DNA from: CAVSLM01 sp963728895 | Lineage (GTDB): Bacteria > Pseudomonadota > Gammaproteobacteria > JBBQDK01 | Direction: 5' to 3' | Length of the DNA: 64,000 nucleotides | Assembly: GCA_963728895.1 (NCBI GenBank) | Contig: CAVSLM010000007.1 | Coordinates: forward strand, 124,001-188,000 | Shown here: in pieces, positions 18,044-27,030 of the stretch | Numbering within the stretch: position 1 is the first letter of the stretch | Layout of the letters: every line of letters starts with the position of its first letter | Made by a program: the position numbers and the translations under genes | Notes under the pieces: generated by a model | The model's database searches: none | Seen by the model: only the letters and a program-made list of their open reading frames with translations | Told to the model about the DNA's origin: nothing

Positions 18044-19006
18044 CTACTGCCACTCGGCCACCCTTTGTGTTTCGAGGAAATATTTCAATACCTTATTTGG
18101 ATTATTACGATCCTCGCTGTCCAGGCATACGGCACTGCTCTCGGCGCGCATCCAGGTCAGTTGACGCTTGGCGAGCTGGCGCGTCGCGACCACGGCACGC
18201 CGCTGCATTTCCCTGGCGTCGACGAGTCCTTCGAGATAGTCCCACACCTGGCGGTAGCCCACGGAACGGATCGAGGGTAGGTGCGGTCCCAGGTCCCCAC
18301 GCTGGTGCAGCACCCTCACTTCCTCGACCAGACCCCGTTCCAGCATCTGCGTGAAACGTGCGCCGATGCGCGCATGCAGCTTGGACCGGTCCGAAGGGCA
18401 CAACGCCAGCTTGAGCACGGTGTACGGAAAACTTTGGACGCCGCGAACGGCGCAAAGTTCGCTCAGCGTCCTTCCCGACAGCTGATAGACCTCCAGGGCG
18501 CGCTGGATGCGCTGCGGATCGTTGGGATGGATGCGTTGCGCGGCCTGCGGATCGATGCGCTGCAGGCGCCGGTGCAGCGACGCCCATCCCTCGCTGCGCG
18601 CCTCCTCCTCCAGGCGCCGTCGCACCGCGGGATCGGCACTCGGCAGGTCCGAGAGGCCGGCCTGCAATGCCCGGAAATACAGCATGGTACCGCCGGTGAG
18701 GAGGGGAACTCGTCCGTCGGCACTGATCTGCGCCATCTCCCGCAAGGCATCGGCGCGGAACTGGGCGGCCGAATACGGCTGCGCCGGGTCGCGGATGTCG
18801 ATCAGCCGGTGCGGGGCGTTGCGCAGAATCTCCGGAGCGGGCTTGGCGGTCCCGATGTCCATGCCGCGGTACACCATCGCCGAATCGACGCTGATCAGCT
18901 CGCAGGGAAGATGGCGCCTGAGCTCGATGGCCAGGTCGGTCTTGCCCGCGGCAGTAGGTCCCATCAGAAAGATGGCAGGTGGCCTGGTGGTTTCGGAGGA
19001 CACCAT
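18044..19006 (-). CDS. miaA: tRNA dimethylallyltransferase MiaA
   Basis: 320 residues, starting MVSSETTRPPAIFLMGPTAA at 19006; the P-loop is GPTAAGKTDLA. It carries SVDSAMVYRGMDIGTAKP and GGTMLYFRALQAGLS, both characteristic. It transfers the dimethylallyl group to A37 of tRNAs reading codons that start with U. The longer upstream frame overlaps mutL and was not used. Order mutL-miaA-hfq is the gammaproteobacterial norm. Confidence 0.96.
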   Translation of the reverse strand: MVSSETTRPPAIFLMGPTAAGKTDLAIELRRHLPCELISVDSAMVYRGMDIGTAKPAPEILRNAPHRLIDIRDPAQPYSAAQFRADALREMAQISADGRVPLLTGGTMLYFRALQAGLSDLPSADPAVRRRLEEEARSEGWASLHRRLQRIDPQAAQRIHPNDPQRIQRALEVYQLSGRTLSELCAVRGVQSFPYTVLKLALCPSDRSKLHARIGARFTQMLERGLVEEVRVLHQRGDLGPHLPSIRSVGYRQVWDYLEGLVDAREMQRRAVVATRQLAKRQLTWMRAESSAVCLDSEDRNNPNKVLKYFLETQRVAEWQ

Positions 19007-19053
19007 GAGAAGCCGGGATTGCAACCGCAATTGGGCAGCAACCGAACGCGGGT

Positions 19054-20868
19054 TCACTGGCCGCGCAGGAACAACCGGTCGAGATCCGTCATCGAAAGCT
19101 GGGTCCAGGTCGGGCGCCCGTGATTGCACTGCCCGCCGCGCTCGGTGCGTTCCATGTCACGCAGCAGGGCATTCATCTCGTCGACGCTCAGGCGTCGTCC
19201 GGCCCGCACCGAACCGTGGCATGCCATACGCGACAGAGCGGAATGGATCTCCGCCTCGAGCCGCGTACTGTCGCCCTGCGCCAGCAGATCGACCGTCAGG
19301 TCGCGCATCAGCGCGGTAACGTCGGTCTCGCCAAGCGGCGCCGGTACTCCTCGCACGATGAGCGATTCGGGTCCGAGACGGTCCACCTGCAGTCCGAGTC
19401 GGGCGAGTGCGTCCAGGTGCCGCTCGGCGGCGTCGGTCTCGCGCCGGCCCACCGCCACCGTCACCGGCACCAGCAGCGGCTGCGAAGCGATCTCACCGGC
19501 CTGGTAGGCGCTTTTCAGGCGCTCGTAGGTGATGCGCTCGTGTGCGGCGTGTGCATCCACCAGCACCAGACCGTTGGCGTTCTGCGCCAGAATGTAGACC
19601 CCGTGCAGCTGCGCCAGCGCAAAACCGAGCGGCGGGAGCGTAGCCTGCTCGGCGTCTGCTGGGGCCGTGACCGGTGGGTCCGCGGGCACTGTGGCCTGCG
19701 GGTGCAGGGCAGCGTACGCGGTCAGCCGCTCGCCCACGCGCAGCGGAAGGTGGGCCTGGTAGTGGTGCCGCGGCGCGGTCCCCATGGATCGGTCCCCGGC
19801 GGCAGGCACGGCAGCATCTGCCCGCAGCGCCATGCCGGCTGCAGTCGCCGGCACCGGGCCGGTGCCGGGCCGCACCTCGGCGAGGGCGTGATGCACGGTG
19901 TGCGCAAGAAAGTCGTGCACCAGACGGCTGTCGCGGAAGCGCACTTCGTGTTTCGCCGGGTGGGCATTGACGTCCACCTGGCAAGGATCGATCTCCAGGT
20001 ACAGCAGGAAAGCCGGATGACGCCCGTGGTAGAGCACGTCGCGATACGCATGGCGCACCGCATGCGCCATCAGCCGGTCGCGTACCGCGCGGCCGTTGAC
20101 ATACAGGAGTTGCAGGTCCGTCTGACTGCGGGCTGCCGTCGGCAGGCCGATCCAGCCCGATACCCGCAGGTCCGTCGCCTCAGCTTCGACGTGCAGCGCC
20201 TGACCCGCGAAGCTGGCGCCGCAAAGCTCGGCGACCCGCCGCTCCTGATCCGCACGCGTTGCAGCGCGGGGCAGAGCCAATACCTCGCGCTGATGGTGGC
20301 GCAGGTGAAATTCCACCCCAAAACGGCTCAGCGCCAGACGCCGCACCACTTCTTCGATATGGCCCAGCTCGGTCTTCTCGGTGCGCAGAAACTTGCGCCG
20401 CGCCGGTGTATTGAAGAACAGGTCACGCACCTCGACGGTGGTTCCGCAGGGATGGGCGGCCGGACTGGGCTCCGCGGGAAGCTCGCGGCCGTCGCCCTGC
20501 AGGCACCAGCCACACTCCGAGTCTGCCACGCGCGAGGTGAGCGCCAGGCGCGCGACCGAGGCGATGCTCGGCAACGCTTCACCGCGAAATCCCAGGCTGG
20601 CAACCTGTTCCAGGTCGGCGAAGCTGCGGATCTTGCTCGTGGCATGACGCGCCAGGGCGAGCCCCAGATCGCGCGGATCGATTCCGCTGCCGTCGTCACG
20701 CACCCGGATCAGGTCCACACCGCCATGCTCGATGTCCACTTCCACGCGCGTCGCGCCGGCATCGAGACTGTTCTCGAGCAGTTCCTTGACCACCGAAGCC
20801 GGTCGCTCGATGACCTCGCCGGCGGCGATCTGGTTGACGAGCTGGGTAGGAAGCGATTCGATGCGCAT
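19054..20868 (-). CDS. mutL: DNA mismatch repair protein MutL
   Basis: 604 residues from the ATG at 20868. The GHKL ATPase N-terminus has ENSLDAGATRVEV, DDGSGI and SLGFRGEALPS; a variable linker of about 100 residues follows; the C-terminal domain contains the stretch VDAHAAHERITYERL and the conserved ACHGSVRAG. The first resembles the DxHAxxERxxYE endonuclease motif of MutL proteins from bacteria that lack MutH, with Ala where Gln is usual. A nicking MutL is therefore inferred, not shown. No mutH or mutS lies in the window. Confidence 0.96.
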   Translation of the reverse strand: MRIESLPTQLVNQIAAGEVIERPASVVKELLENSLDAGATRVEVDIEHGGVDLIRVRDDGSGIDPRDLGLALARHATSKIRSFADLEQVASLGFRGEALPSIASVARLALTSRVADSECGWCLQGDGRELPAEPSPAAHPCGTTVEVRDLFFNTPARRKFLRTEKTELGHIEEVVRRLALSRFGVEFHLRHHQREVLALPRAATRADQERRVAELCGASFAGQALHVEAEATDLRVSGWIGLPTAARSQTDLQLLYVNGRAVRDRLMAHAVRHAYRDVLYHGRHPAFLLYLEIDPCQVDVNAHPAKHEVRFRDSRLVHDFLAHTVHHALAEVRPGTGPVPATAAGMALRADAAVPAAGDRSMGTAPRHHYQAHLPLRVGERLTAYAALHPQATVPADPPVTAPADAEQATLPPLGFALAQLHGVYILAQNANGLVLVDAHAAHERITYERLKSAYQAGEIASQPLLVPVTVAVGRRETDAAERHLDALARLGLQVDRLGPESLIVRGVPAPLGETDVTALMRDLTVDLLAQGDSTRLEAEIHSALSRMACHGSVRAGRRLSVDEMNALLRDMERTERGGQCNHGRPTWTQLSMTDLDRLFLRGQ

Positions 20869-20967
20869 GCGGTCCCGAGGTGCGAAAGGGCTAGTTTGCC
20901 ACCGGCAGGGCGCAGTTTGAACCGTGCGCGCGCTGCACCGCGCACGCACGGCCCGGGCCAGGGTACC

Positions 20968-22299
20968 TCAGCTGTCGCTGTCAGAGGGGATTTGCAGCAC
21001 TTCGCCCACGTGGATGCGGTCGGCAGACAGGCCGTTTGCCGCGCGCAGCTTCTCCATGCTTACCCGGTACTGGCGCGCAATTCCGGACAGGGTTTCTCCC
21101 GGTTCGATGACGTGGCGGCGGCGAGCCAGCGTCGTGCCCGGGGGTGCGTTGTGGGCGAAGTAGTCGCGTATGCCGGCCAGCATCGCTTTGGCGAGCGCCT
21201 CCTGATGGGCGGGATTGGACAGCTTGCGCTCTTCACTCGGATTGGAGATGAAGGCGGTTTCCACCAGCACAGATGGGATGTCGGGCGACTTCAGCACCAC
21301 GAAGCCGGCCTGCTGCACGTGGACCTTGTGCGCGTGGCTGATCTGCGACAGGTGCCCGAGCACTTTGTCCGCGACCTTCAGGCTCGCCTCGATGGTGGCG
21401 GTCTGGGAGAGGTCCAGCAGAACCGAGGCCAGCAGATCATCCTTGTCGTCCAGGCTGACACCGCCGACCAGATCGGCCGCGTTCTCGCGCTCCGCCAGCC
21501 AGCGCGCCGCCTCGGTGGTCGCGCCGCGCTGTGACAGGGCGAACACCGAAGAACCCCGGGCGCGCGGATCCTGAAACGCATCGGCATGGATGGAGATGAA
21601 CAGGTCGGCTTTCGCTTCCCGCGCACGGCGCATGCGCTGGCGCAATCCGATGTAGTAGTCGCCCTTGCGGATCATCACCGCCCGCATGCCCTTCTCCCGG
21701 TTCACCAGCTTCTCCAGCCGCCGGGCGATGGCCAGCACCACGTCCTTTTCGCAGGTGCCGGATACACCGCGTGCACCCGGGTCCTCTCCGCCGTGACCGG
21801 CGTCGATGGCAATCACCAGGTCGCGGGGCGTTGCAGGGGGCGGGGTGGAAGCGGAGCGTGCCGCGGGAGCCGACGTGGACGACCTGGATGCGCTCATGGC
21901 AGCAGGCGCATCCCGGTGCAGGTCGATCACCAGCCGCTGTCCGTATTTTTCATTTGGCGGCAGCTGAAAGCTCTTGGGGTGCACCGGCCCGGAAAGATCC
22001 AGCACCAGGCGCAGGTCGTGCCCGTTGTGGCGCACGGCGCTGCGGATCCTGGTGAGAACCCCACCCCGGTTTCCAATCTCGGGAACCCGGGTGGCCAGCC
22101 GCGCATCGCTCACGTCCACCACCACGCGGTCGGGCCCCACCAGGGTGGACAGGGCGTGCGTGACGGGAGCACTGATGTCGAGCACCACGCGGGTGTTGTC
22201 GGGTGCCGCCCACATACGTACCCCACGCACGGTGGTCGGACCCGCCAGCACGGTACGGGAAAAAACCAGCAGCAGGGCAACGGCTATTAGTCTTCTCAC
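20968..22299 (-). CDS. N-acetylmuramoyl-L-alanine amidase with AMIN and LysM domains (AmiB/AmiC type)
   Basis: 443 residues. A signal peptide is followed by an AMIN domain (about 25-130) that targets septal peptidoglycan, a Ser/Ala/Pro linker, and an amidase_3 catalytic domain with zinc-site motifs IAIDAGHGGEDPGA, DLFISIHADAF and VLVETAFISNPSEE. The C-terminal LysM domain reads HVIEPGETLSGIARQY and binds peptidoglycan. It cleaves the septum between daughter cells, normally under EnvC/NlpD control. A GTG at 22299 with a strong GGGAGGGGGG ribosome site is preferred over the GTG at 22323. It lies directly upstream of mutL, as amiB does in enterobacteria. Confidence 0.93.
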   Translation of the reverse strand: MRRLIAVALLLVFSRTVLAGPTTVRGVRMWAAPDNTRVVLDISAPVTHALSTLVGPDRVVVDVSDARLATRVPEIGNRGGVLTRIRSAVRHNGHDLRLVLDLSGPVHPKSFQLPPNEKYGQRLVIDLHRDAPAAMSASRSSTSAPAARSASTPPPATPRDLVIAIDAGHGGEDPGARGVSGTCEKDVVLAIARRLEKLVNREKGMRAVMIRKGDYYIGLRQRMRRAREAKADLFISIHADAFQDPRARGSSVFALSQRGATTEAARWLAERENAADLVGGVSLDDKDDLLASVLLDLSQTATIEASLKVADKVLGHLSQISHAHKVHVQQAGFVVLKSPDIPSVLVETAFISNPSEERKLSNPAHQEALAKAMLAGIRDYFAHNAPPGTTLARRRHVIEPGETLSGIARQYRVSMEKLRAANGLSADRIHVGEVLQIPSDSDS

Positions 22300-22494
22300 G
22301 GCACACCCCCCTCCCGTTTTCACGGCCCCCTTGGCGAGCGTCGCCTAATCTAAGCACAGGCGGGGGCGGAATTGCAACAAGTATTCTCATCGTTTCCGTG
22401 AGATAGCCGATAATGCTGTAATTTTTCTAAGGTGGCTCCATGCTGCTGCCAGCCACCAGCACAGTCCCCGCCTCCCATTCCGCCCGCGTGAGGT

Positions 22495-22965
22495 CTACTT
22501 CGCCAGCGGCTTCAGGGAGCCACCCAATCGGCCCAGGCACTCGCAGCCGGTGGCCGAGCAGGCCCACAGGCGCGCGCGCCGCTGCTCCCCGGCGTAATCG
22601 AGCTCCACCCCCAGATCCGGCGCCGGCAGGTACCCTGACCCGCGCTCCGGCCATTCCACCAGACACCACGCCTGGGCTTCCAGGTCGCGCACGCCCAGAT
22701 ATTCCAGTTCTCCGGGGTCGGCGAGGCGATACAGATCCAGATGGTATATGCGGTGCGCTCCAACCTCATAGGGTTCGACGAGGGTGTAGGTCGGACTGCG
22801 CACCGGCCCCGCGTATCCCAACCTGCGCAGCAGTCCGCGCACCAGCGTGGTTTTGCCGGCTCCTAGCTCACCGGCGAGATGGATCACAGTCCCGGCCATG
22901 CATGCATCCGCAAGCCGCGATCCGAGCGCCTCGGTGGCCGACGGATCGGCGAGCACGATCTCCAA
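22495..22965 (-). CDS. tsaE: tRNA threonylcarbamoyladenosine biosynthesis ATPase TsaE
   Basis: About 156 residues. The P-loop is GELGAGKTTLVRGLL, followed by the family hallmark SPTYTLVEPYEV and HLDLYRLADPGELE. TsaE works with TsaB and TsaD to make the t6A modification of ANN-decoding tRNAs. The start is uncertain: the frame stays open upstream into nnr, and a TTG at 22965, six bases beyond the nnr stop, gives the right length. The nnr-tsaE-amidase order is the classical one. Confidence 0.93.
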   Translation of the reverse strand: MEIVLADPSATEALGSRLADACMAGTVIHLAGELGAGKTTLVRGLLRRLGYAGPVRSPTYTLVEPYEVGAHRIYHLDLYRLADPGELEYLGVRDLEAQAWCLVEWPERGSGYLPAPDLGVELDYAGEQRRARLWACSATGCECLGRLGGSLKPLAK

Positions 22966-22970
22966 CCGGG

Positions 22971-24476
22971 TCAGGCCTCGAGTGCGGGGTTTACCACCGC
23001 CCGCAGGTGGGCGAACAGGTCCGATGCCAGCAGGCCCCGTTCGCCCCGTGCCGCTGCCGCATCGGCGGCGAGCGCGTGGACGCAGACGCCGGCGCGGGCA
23101 GCCTCCAGCCCATCGAGCCCCTGGGCGCGCAGGCCCGCCAACACACCGGTCAGCACGTCGCCCATGCCACCGGAGGCCATGCCCGGATTGCCGGCGTCGC
23201 ACACCGCAGTGGTCTCGCCCGCCGCGGCGATCAGGGTGCCCGCTCCTTTCAATACCACGCAGGCGCCGAAGCGGCGGGCAAGCTCGGCGGCGGCCGCGTA
23301 GCGGTCCTGCTGGATCTCGGCGGTCGAACATTCCAGCAGCCGTGCAGCTTCGCCCGGGTGGGGCGTGAGCGTCCAGTCCGCGCGTTGCAGGGGATCGTCG
23401 GCGAGCAAATTGAGCGCATCGGCGTCGACCACCAGCGCCACGCGCGTCTCCAGTATCCTGCCGAGAAGCGCACGCGCCCACTGCGAGCGCCCGAGACCGG
23501 GCCCGATGGCAACGACGCTCGCGCGCTGCAGCAGGGGCGTCAGAGCGGAGGCGCTTTCCACACCATGGGACATGAGCTCCGGCCGCGCGACGCTGACCAG
23601 GGGTGCGTGGTCGGCGCGGGTCGCCACGCTCACCAGACCAGCGCCGACCCGTGCGGCCGCCTCGGCCGCCATGCGCGCCGCGCCGGCCATTCCGTGGTCA
23701 CCGCCGATCACCAGCACGTGGCCGTAACAGCCTTTGTGGGCGGCTCGCGGACGCGGCGGCAGCACAGCCGAAAGCCAGCGGGGATCGATGCGCAGTGCCG
23801 CCGGGACCACACCGTCGAACACCGCCTCGGGAACGCCCAGATCCTCCAGATGCAGCTCGCCGCGAAACTCGGCGGCGCGGCCGGTGACCAGGCCCTGCTT
23901 GAGTCCGATGAAGGTCACGGTGACTGCGGCCCGCACTGCCACACCCAGCGCCATACCGGTGTCGGCGCTGAGACCCGAAGGGACGTCCAGCGCCAGCACC
24001 GGGGCCGGATGGGCATTGATGGCGTCCACTGCCTCCCGGTAGCGGCCTTGCACCTCGCGCGTGAGGCCGGTCCCGAGCAGGCCGTCGATGACCACCTCGG
24101 GTGCGGCCAGCGCCGTCTCCAGCGCGTGGAGCTTGCCGCCTGCGTCCTGATAGGCCTGCGTCACCGCCGCGGCATCGCCGCTCATCCGAGCGCGGTCTCC
24201 CACCAGCGCCACTGCCACCTGCAGACCGGCCGCGCTTGCCAGTCGCGCCACCACGAACCCATCTCCGCCATTGTTGCCGGAGCCGCACACCACGCCGATG
24301 CGCCGCGCCCCCGGAAAGCGCGCGCGAAGCACCTCGAACGCCGCGGTGCCGGCGCGCTCCATCAGCACGCGCCCCGGAATGCCCGCCTGCTCGATGGCCA
24401 GGCGGTCCAGCTCGCGCAGCTGCGCGGCACGGTACAGCCGTTGCTCCGGCCCGGCGGGAAGCGCGGGAGACGTCAT
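22971..24476 (-). CDS. nnr: Bifunctional NAD(P)H-hydrate epimerase/dehydratase Nnr
   Basis: 501 residues, two enzymes in one chain. The N-terminal YjeF_N epimerase domain has GVVCGSGNNGGDGFVVARL; the C-terminal ADP-dependent dehydratase has HKGCYGHVLVIGG and the signature GNPGMASGGMGDVLTGVLAG. Together they repair damaged hydrated NADH and NADPH. The ATG at 24476 fits the usual N-terminus; an open frame continues 69 bases upstream without a ribosome site. It is divergent from queG, with a 344-base gap that holds leader element A. Confidence 0.95.
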   Translation of the reverse strand: MTSPALPAGPEQRLYRAAQLRELDRLAIEQAGIPGRVLMERAGTAAFEVLRARFPGARRIGVVCGSGNNGGDGFVVARLASAAGLQVAVALVGDRARMSGDAAAVTQAYQDAGGKLHALETALAAPEVVIDGLLGTGLTREVQGRYREAVDAINAHPAPVLALDVPSGLSADTGMALGVAVRAAVTVTFIGLKQGLVTGRAAEFRGELHLEDLGVPEAVFDGVVPAALRIDPRWLSAVLPPRPRAAHKGCYGHVLVIGGDHGMAGAARMAAEAAARVGAGLVSVATRADHAPLVSVARPELMSHGVESASALTPLLQRASVVAIGPGLGRSQWARALLGRILETRVALVVDADALNLLADDPLQRADWTLTPHPGEAARLLECSTAEIQQDRYAAAAELARRFGACVVLKGAGTLIAAAGETTAVCDAGNPGMASGGMGDVLTGVLAGLRAQGLDGLEAARAGVCVHALAADAAAARGERGLLASDLFAHLRAVVNPALEA

Positions 24477-24556
24477 GTCATGCGTGGCTCGCCGTTGGTG
24501 GGCGGTTGCGCGATAGCCTAGCATGGCACAATCGACCTGCAGCACGCGCTGCGAGC

Positions 24557-24818
24557 CTGGCCCGGAAATCTTACCCGCATCCCCGGAGCGGGCGGAATTC
24601 GCAGCCGTCCTGGCGACGGGCTGGAGCGAAAGGGGTAGCCGTAGCTACCCTTTGAGTAAAGACCCAGCCAGGGCGAGCGAGAAACCGCCGGAACCGGGAT
24701 AGGCCGGCGGCGTAAACCGTGTGTCATCGTTCGGCGATCGCGAAGCATGCCAGATCTTCCCCACGATCCGTTCACTTGCTCGCCAGCCGCTGGCCGGCTG
24801 GCGACATTTCCGGGCTAG
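24557..24818 (+). ncRNA. Structured leader element, copy A, in front of queG
   Basis: A 262-base element whose relative (copy B, 47024-47273 on the minus strand) stands in front of another gene in the same sense. The ends pair: CTGGCCCGGAAATC (24557 onward) with GATTTCCGGGCTAG-like sequence ending at 24818, about 15 pairs with one mismatch. A hairpin at 24630-24653 has a 9-10 bp stem around the loop CGTA. The core GACCCAGCCAGGGCGAGCGA (24661-24680) and CCGGAACCGGGATAGGCCGG (24689 onward) are identical or nearly so in copy B. A 10-bp perfect hairpin (TCGCCAGCCG/CGGCTGGCGA) lies near the 3' end. The queG ATG is two bases after the closing helix. Seen: similarity and pairing. Inferred: a cis-regulatory RNA, or a structured mobile repeat. 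Confidence 0.6.
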
Positions 24819-24820
24819 CG

Positions 24821-25915
24821 ATGTCCTCGTCCGCTTCCACACCCGTTCCCGCGCGACCCGACCTGCACCGGCTGGTAGAGGACATGCGTCGCTGGGCGCG
24901 GGAGCTCGGGTTCCAGCAGCTTGGGATCACCGACTGCGATCTGTCACAGGCTGAGGCACGCCTGCTCACCTGGCTGGACGCCGGCGCGCACGGCGAGATG
25001 GATTACATGGTCCGCCACGGCGCAAAACGCAGCCGGCCTGCGGAGCTGGTGCCGGGAACCGTGCGGGTGATTTCGGTGCGTATGGACTACCGCCCGCGCG
25101 TGGCGCGCAATGCCGCAGACGTATTGCAGGACCCCACGCTCGGCTATGTCTCGCGCTATGCACTCGGCAGGGACTATCACAAGGTGGTGCGCGGTCGGCT
25201 GCTGAGGCTTGCCGAGCGCATCGCCGCGGTAGTGGGTCCTTTCGGCCACCGGGCATTGGTCGACAGTGCACCGGTGCTGGAAAAGCCGCTCGCCGAGCGT
25301 GCCGGGCTCGGCTGGATCGGCAAGCACACCAATCTGATCAATGCGACCGCCGGCTCCTGGTTCTTCCTGGGAGAGCTCTACACCGACCTGCCGCTGCCCG
25401 TGGACGCACCGGCGAACGGACACTGCGGTACCTGCCGCAGCTGCATCGATGTCTGTCCCACCGGCGCCATTGTTGCACCCTACCGGCTCGACGCCCGGCG
25501 CTGCATCTCGTATCTGACCATCGAGCTGCGCGGCGCCATACCCGAGCCGTTGCGCCCGCTCGTCGGCAACCGCATCTACGGCTGCGACGACTGCCAGCTG
25601 GTATGCCCCTGGAATCGTTTTGCCGCACCCACCGTCGAACCCGACTTCGACACCCGTCATGGGCTCGATGCGCCGCGACTGGCGGAGCTCTTCGCGTGGA
25701 GTGAGGAAATCTTCCTGCAGCGCACGCTGGGCAGCGCCGTGCGCCGCATCGGCTACGAACGCTGGTTGCGCAATATCGCCGTGGCGCTCGGCAACGCCCC
25801 ACCCGACCCGACGGTGCGCGCCGCCCTGCAGTCGCGGCGCCATGATCCTTCGGCGCTGGTGCGCGAGCATGTGGAGTGGGCCTTGGGGCGCCAGGAACTG
25901 GCAGCGGCGCGGTAG
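24821..25915 (+). CDS. queG: Epoxyqueuosine reductase QueG
   Basis: 364 residues from the ATG at 24821. It uses a cobalamin cofactor and two [4Fe-4S] clusters to reduce epoxyqueuosine in tRNA to queuosine. The two cluster motifs are visible: CGTCRSCIDVCPTGAI and CDDCQLVCPWN. N-terminal segments such as GITDCDLSQAEARLL and YHKVVRGRLLRLAERI match the family. There is no obvious ribosome site because the start lies just outside the 3' strand of leader element A; initiation may therefore depend on how that leader folds. Confidence 0.95.
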   Translation: MSSSASTPVPARPDLHRLVEDMRRWARELGFQQLGITDCDLSQAEARLLTWLDAGAHGEMDYMVRHGAKRSRPAELVPGTVRVISVRMDYRPRVARNAADVLQDPTLGYVSRYALGRDYHKVVRGRLLRLAERIAAVVGPFGHRALVDSAPVLEKPLAERAGLGWIGKHTNLINATAGSWFFLGELYTDLPLPVDAPANGHCGTCRSCIDVCPTGAIVAPYRLDARRCISYLTIELRGAIPEPLRPLVGNRIYGCDDCQLVCPWNRFAAPTVEPDFDTRHGLDAPRLAELFAWSEEIFLQRTLGSAVRRIGYERWLRNIAVALGNAPPDPTVRAALQSRRHDPSALVREHVEWALGRQELAAAR

Positions 25916-25928
25916 CCCGAACCGCGCC

Positions 25929-25956
25929 CCCGGGCCTAGCCCCCGCGAGGCCCGGG
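25929..25956. terminator. Hairpin between convergent queG and rsmI
   Basis: A perfect 9-bp stem, CCCGGGCCT (25929-25937) with AGGCCCGGG (25948-25956), ten-base loop, in the 73-base gap between two converging genes. There is no U-tract, so it may act as a bidirectional terminator or as a 3'-end stabiliser. Confidence 0.45.
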
Positions 25957-25988
25957 CCCTGGTCGGGTGCCGCGGGATCCGCAAGCAT

Positions 25989-26837
25989 TCACTCGCGCTC
26001 CTCACGGCGCAACGCGCGTTCATAGAGCCGGTTGCGCGATACGCCGGTAATGCGCGCCGCCAGGGAAGCGGCCTGCTTGACGGGTAACTCCTGAAGCAGG
26101 ATGTCGAGTACGCGTCCCGCCTCCTCTTCATCCCCGGCACCCGCAGCCTGCGCACCCTGCACCAGGACCACGAACTCACCGCGCTCGTGGTCGCGGTCGG
26201 CACGCAGCCACGCGAGCAGCCCGGCCAGGGTATCGGTGTATATGGTCTCGTAGAGCTTCGTGAGCTCACGCGCGATCGCGCCGCGTCGCCCGCCGCCCAG
26301 CATCTCGCCGAGGTCCTCGACCGTCTCCATGATGCGGTGCGAGGCCTCGTAGAACACCAGCGTGCGCGGCTCCTCACGCAGCTCCTCCAGCCGGCGGCGC
26401 CGCGCGGCGCGTCTGGCGGGCAGGAAACCTTCGAAGACGAAGCGGTCGGTCGGCAGACCTGCCGCCGACAAGGCGCAGATGGCGGCATTCGGACCCGGCA
26501 CCGGCACCACGGGATGTCCGGCAGCATGCGCGGACTGCACCAGATGATAGCCGGGATCACTGATCAGTGGCGTGCCGGCATCGGAAATGAGCGCGACGGA
26601 CTCGCCTGCTGCGAGACGCTCCAGCAGCCGCATCGACTGCGCGCGCTCGTTGTGCTGGTGCAACGCAACGAGCGGCGTGGCGATGCCGAAGTGGCGCAGC
26701 AGGGGCGTGCTGTGCCGAGTGTCTTCCGCCGCGATGACCTCGACCTGCGCCAGGATCCGGGCGGCACGCGGACTGAGATCACCGAGATTGCCGATGGGCG
26801 TCGCCACTACATATAGTACGCCCTTGGCGATTGACAC
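25989..26837 (-). CDS. rsmI: 16S rRNA (cytidine-2'-O)-methyltransferase RsmI
   Basis: 282 residues from a GTG at 26837 with an ideal GGGAGGAAAG ribosome site, which rules out the longer upstream frame. It shows the tetrapyrrole-methylase-like motifs VATPIGNLGDLSPRA, AEDTRHSTPLL and ISDAGTPLISDPG. It methylates the ribose of C1402 in 16S rRNA, using S-adenosylmethionine. Divergent from lpoA, as in most gammaproteobacteria. Confidence 0.97.
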   Translation of the reverse strand: MSIAKGVLYVVATPIGNLGDLSPRAARILAQVEVIAAEDTRHSTPLLRHFGIATPLVALHQHNERAQSMRLLERLAAGESVALISDAGTPLISDPGYHLVQSAHAAGHPVVPVPGPNAAICALSAAGLPTDRFVFEGFLPARRAARRRRLEELREEPRTLVFYEASHRIMETVEDLGEMLGGGRRGAIARELTKLYETIYTDTLAGLLAWLRADRDHERGEFVVLVQGAQAAGAGDEEEAGRVLDILLQELPVKQAASLAARITGVSRNRLYERALRREERE

Positions 26838-27030
26838 CTTTCCTCCCGAACCGGATACTGACCCGCCACTTTTGGCCGGATGAATGCCGCGCCCGGAGGC
26901 GGAACGCAGTCGTGCCAATCCGCGGCGCCGGCAGGCGAGGATCGGTCTGCAGTGGCTCGCTCGTCCCGTCTCGGTGTCGGCAGGCAACGCATCCTGAACC
27001 GGCGCAGCCGTCGAACAGGAACCGTCTCCG

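Noticed and set aside
24557..24818. Reading the leader elements as a cobalamin, c-di-GMP or glycine riboswitch
   Set aside because: The invariant core sequences do not contain the B12 box, GEMM or glycine signatures; I kept it as an unknown element.
24719..24820. Conserved peptide shared by both leader copies (AKHARSSPRS-type)
   Set aside because: Substitutions between the two copies are not concentrated at third codon positions, so the similarity is better explained by conservation of DNA/RNA.
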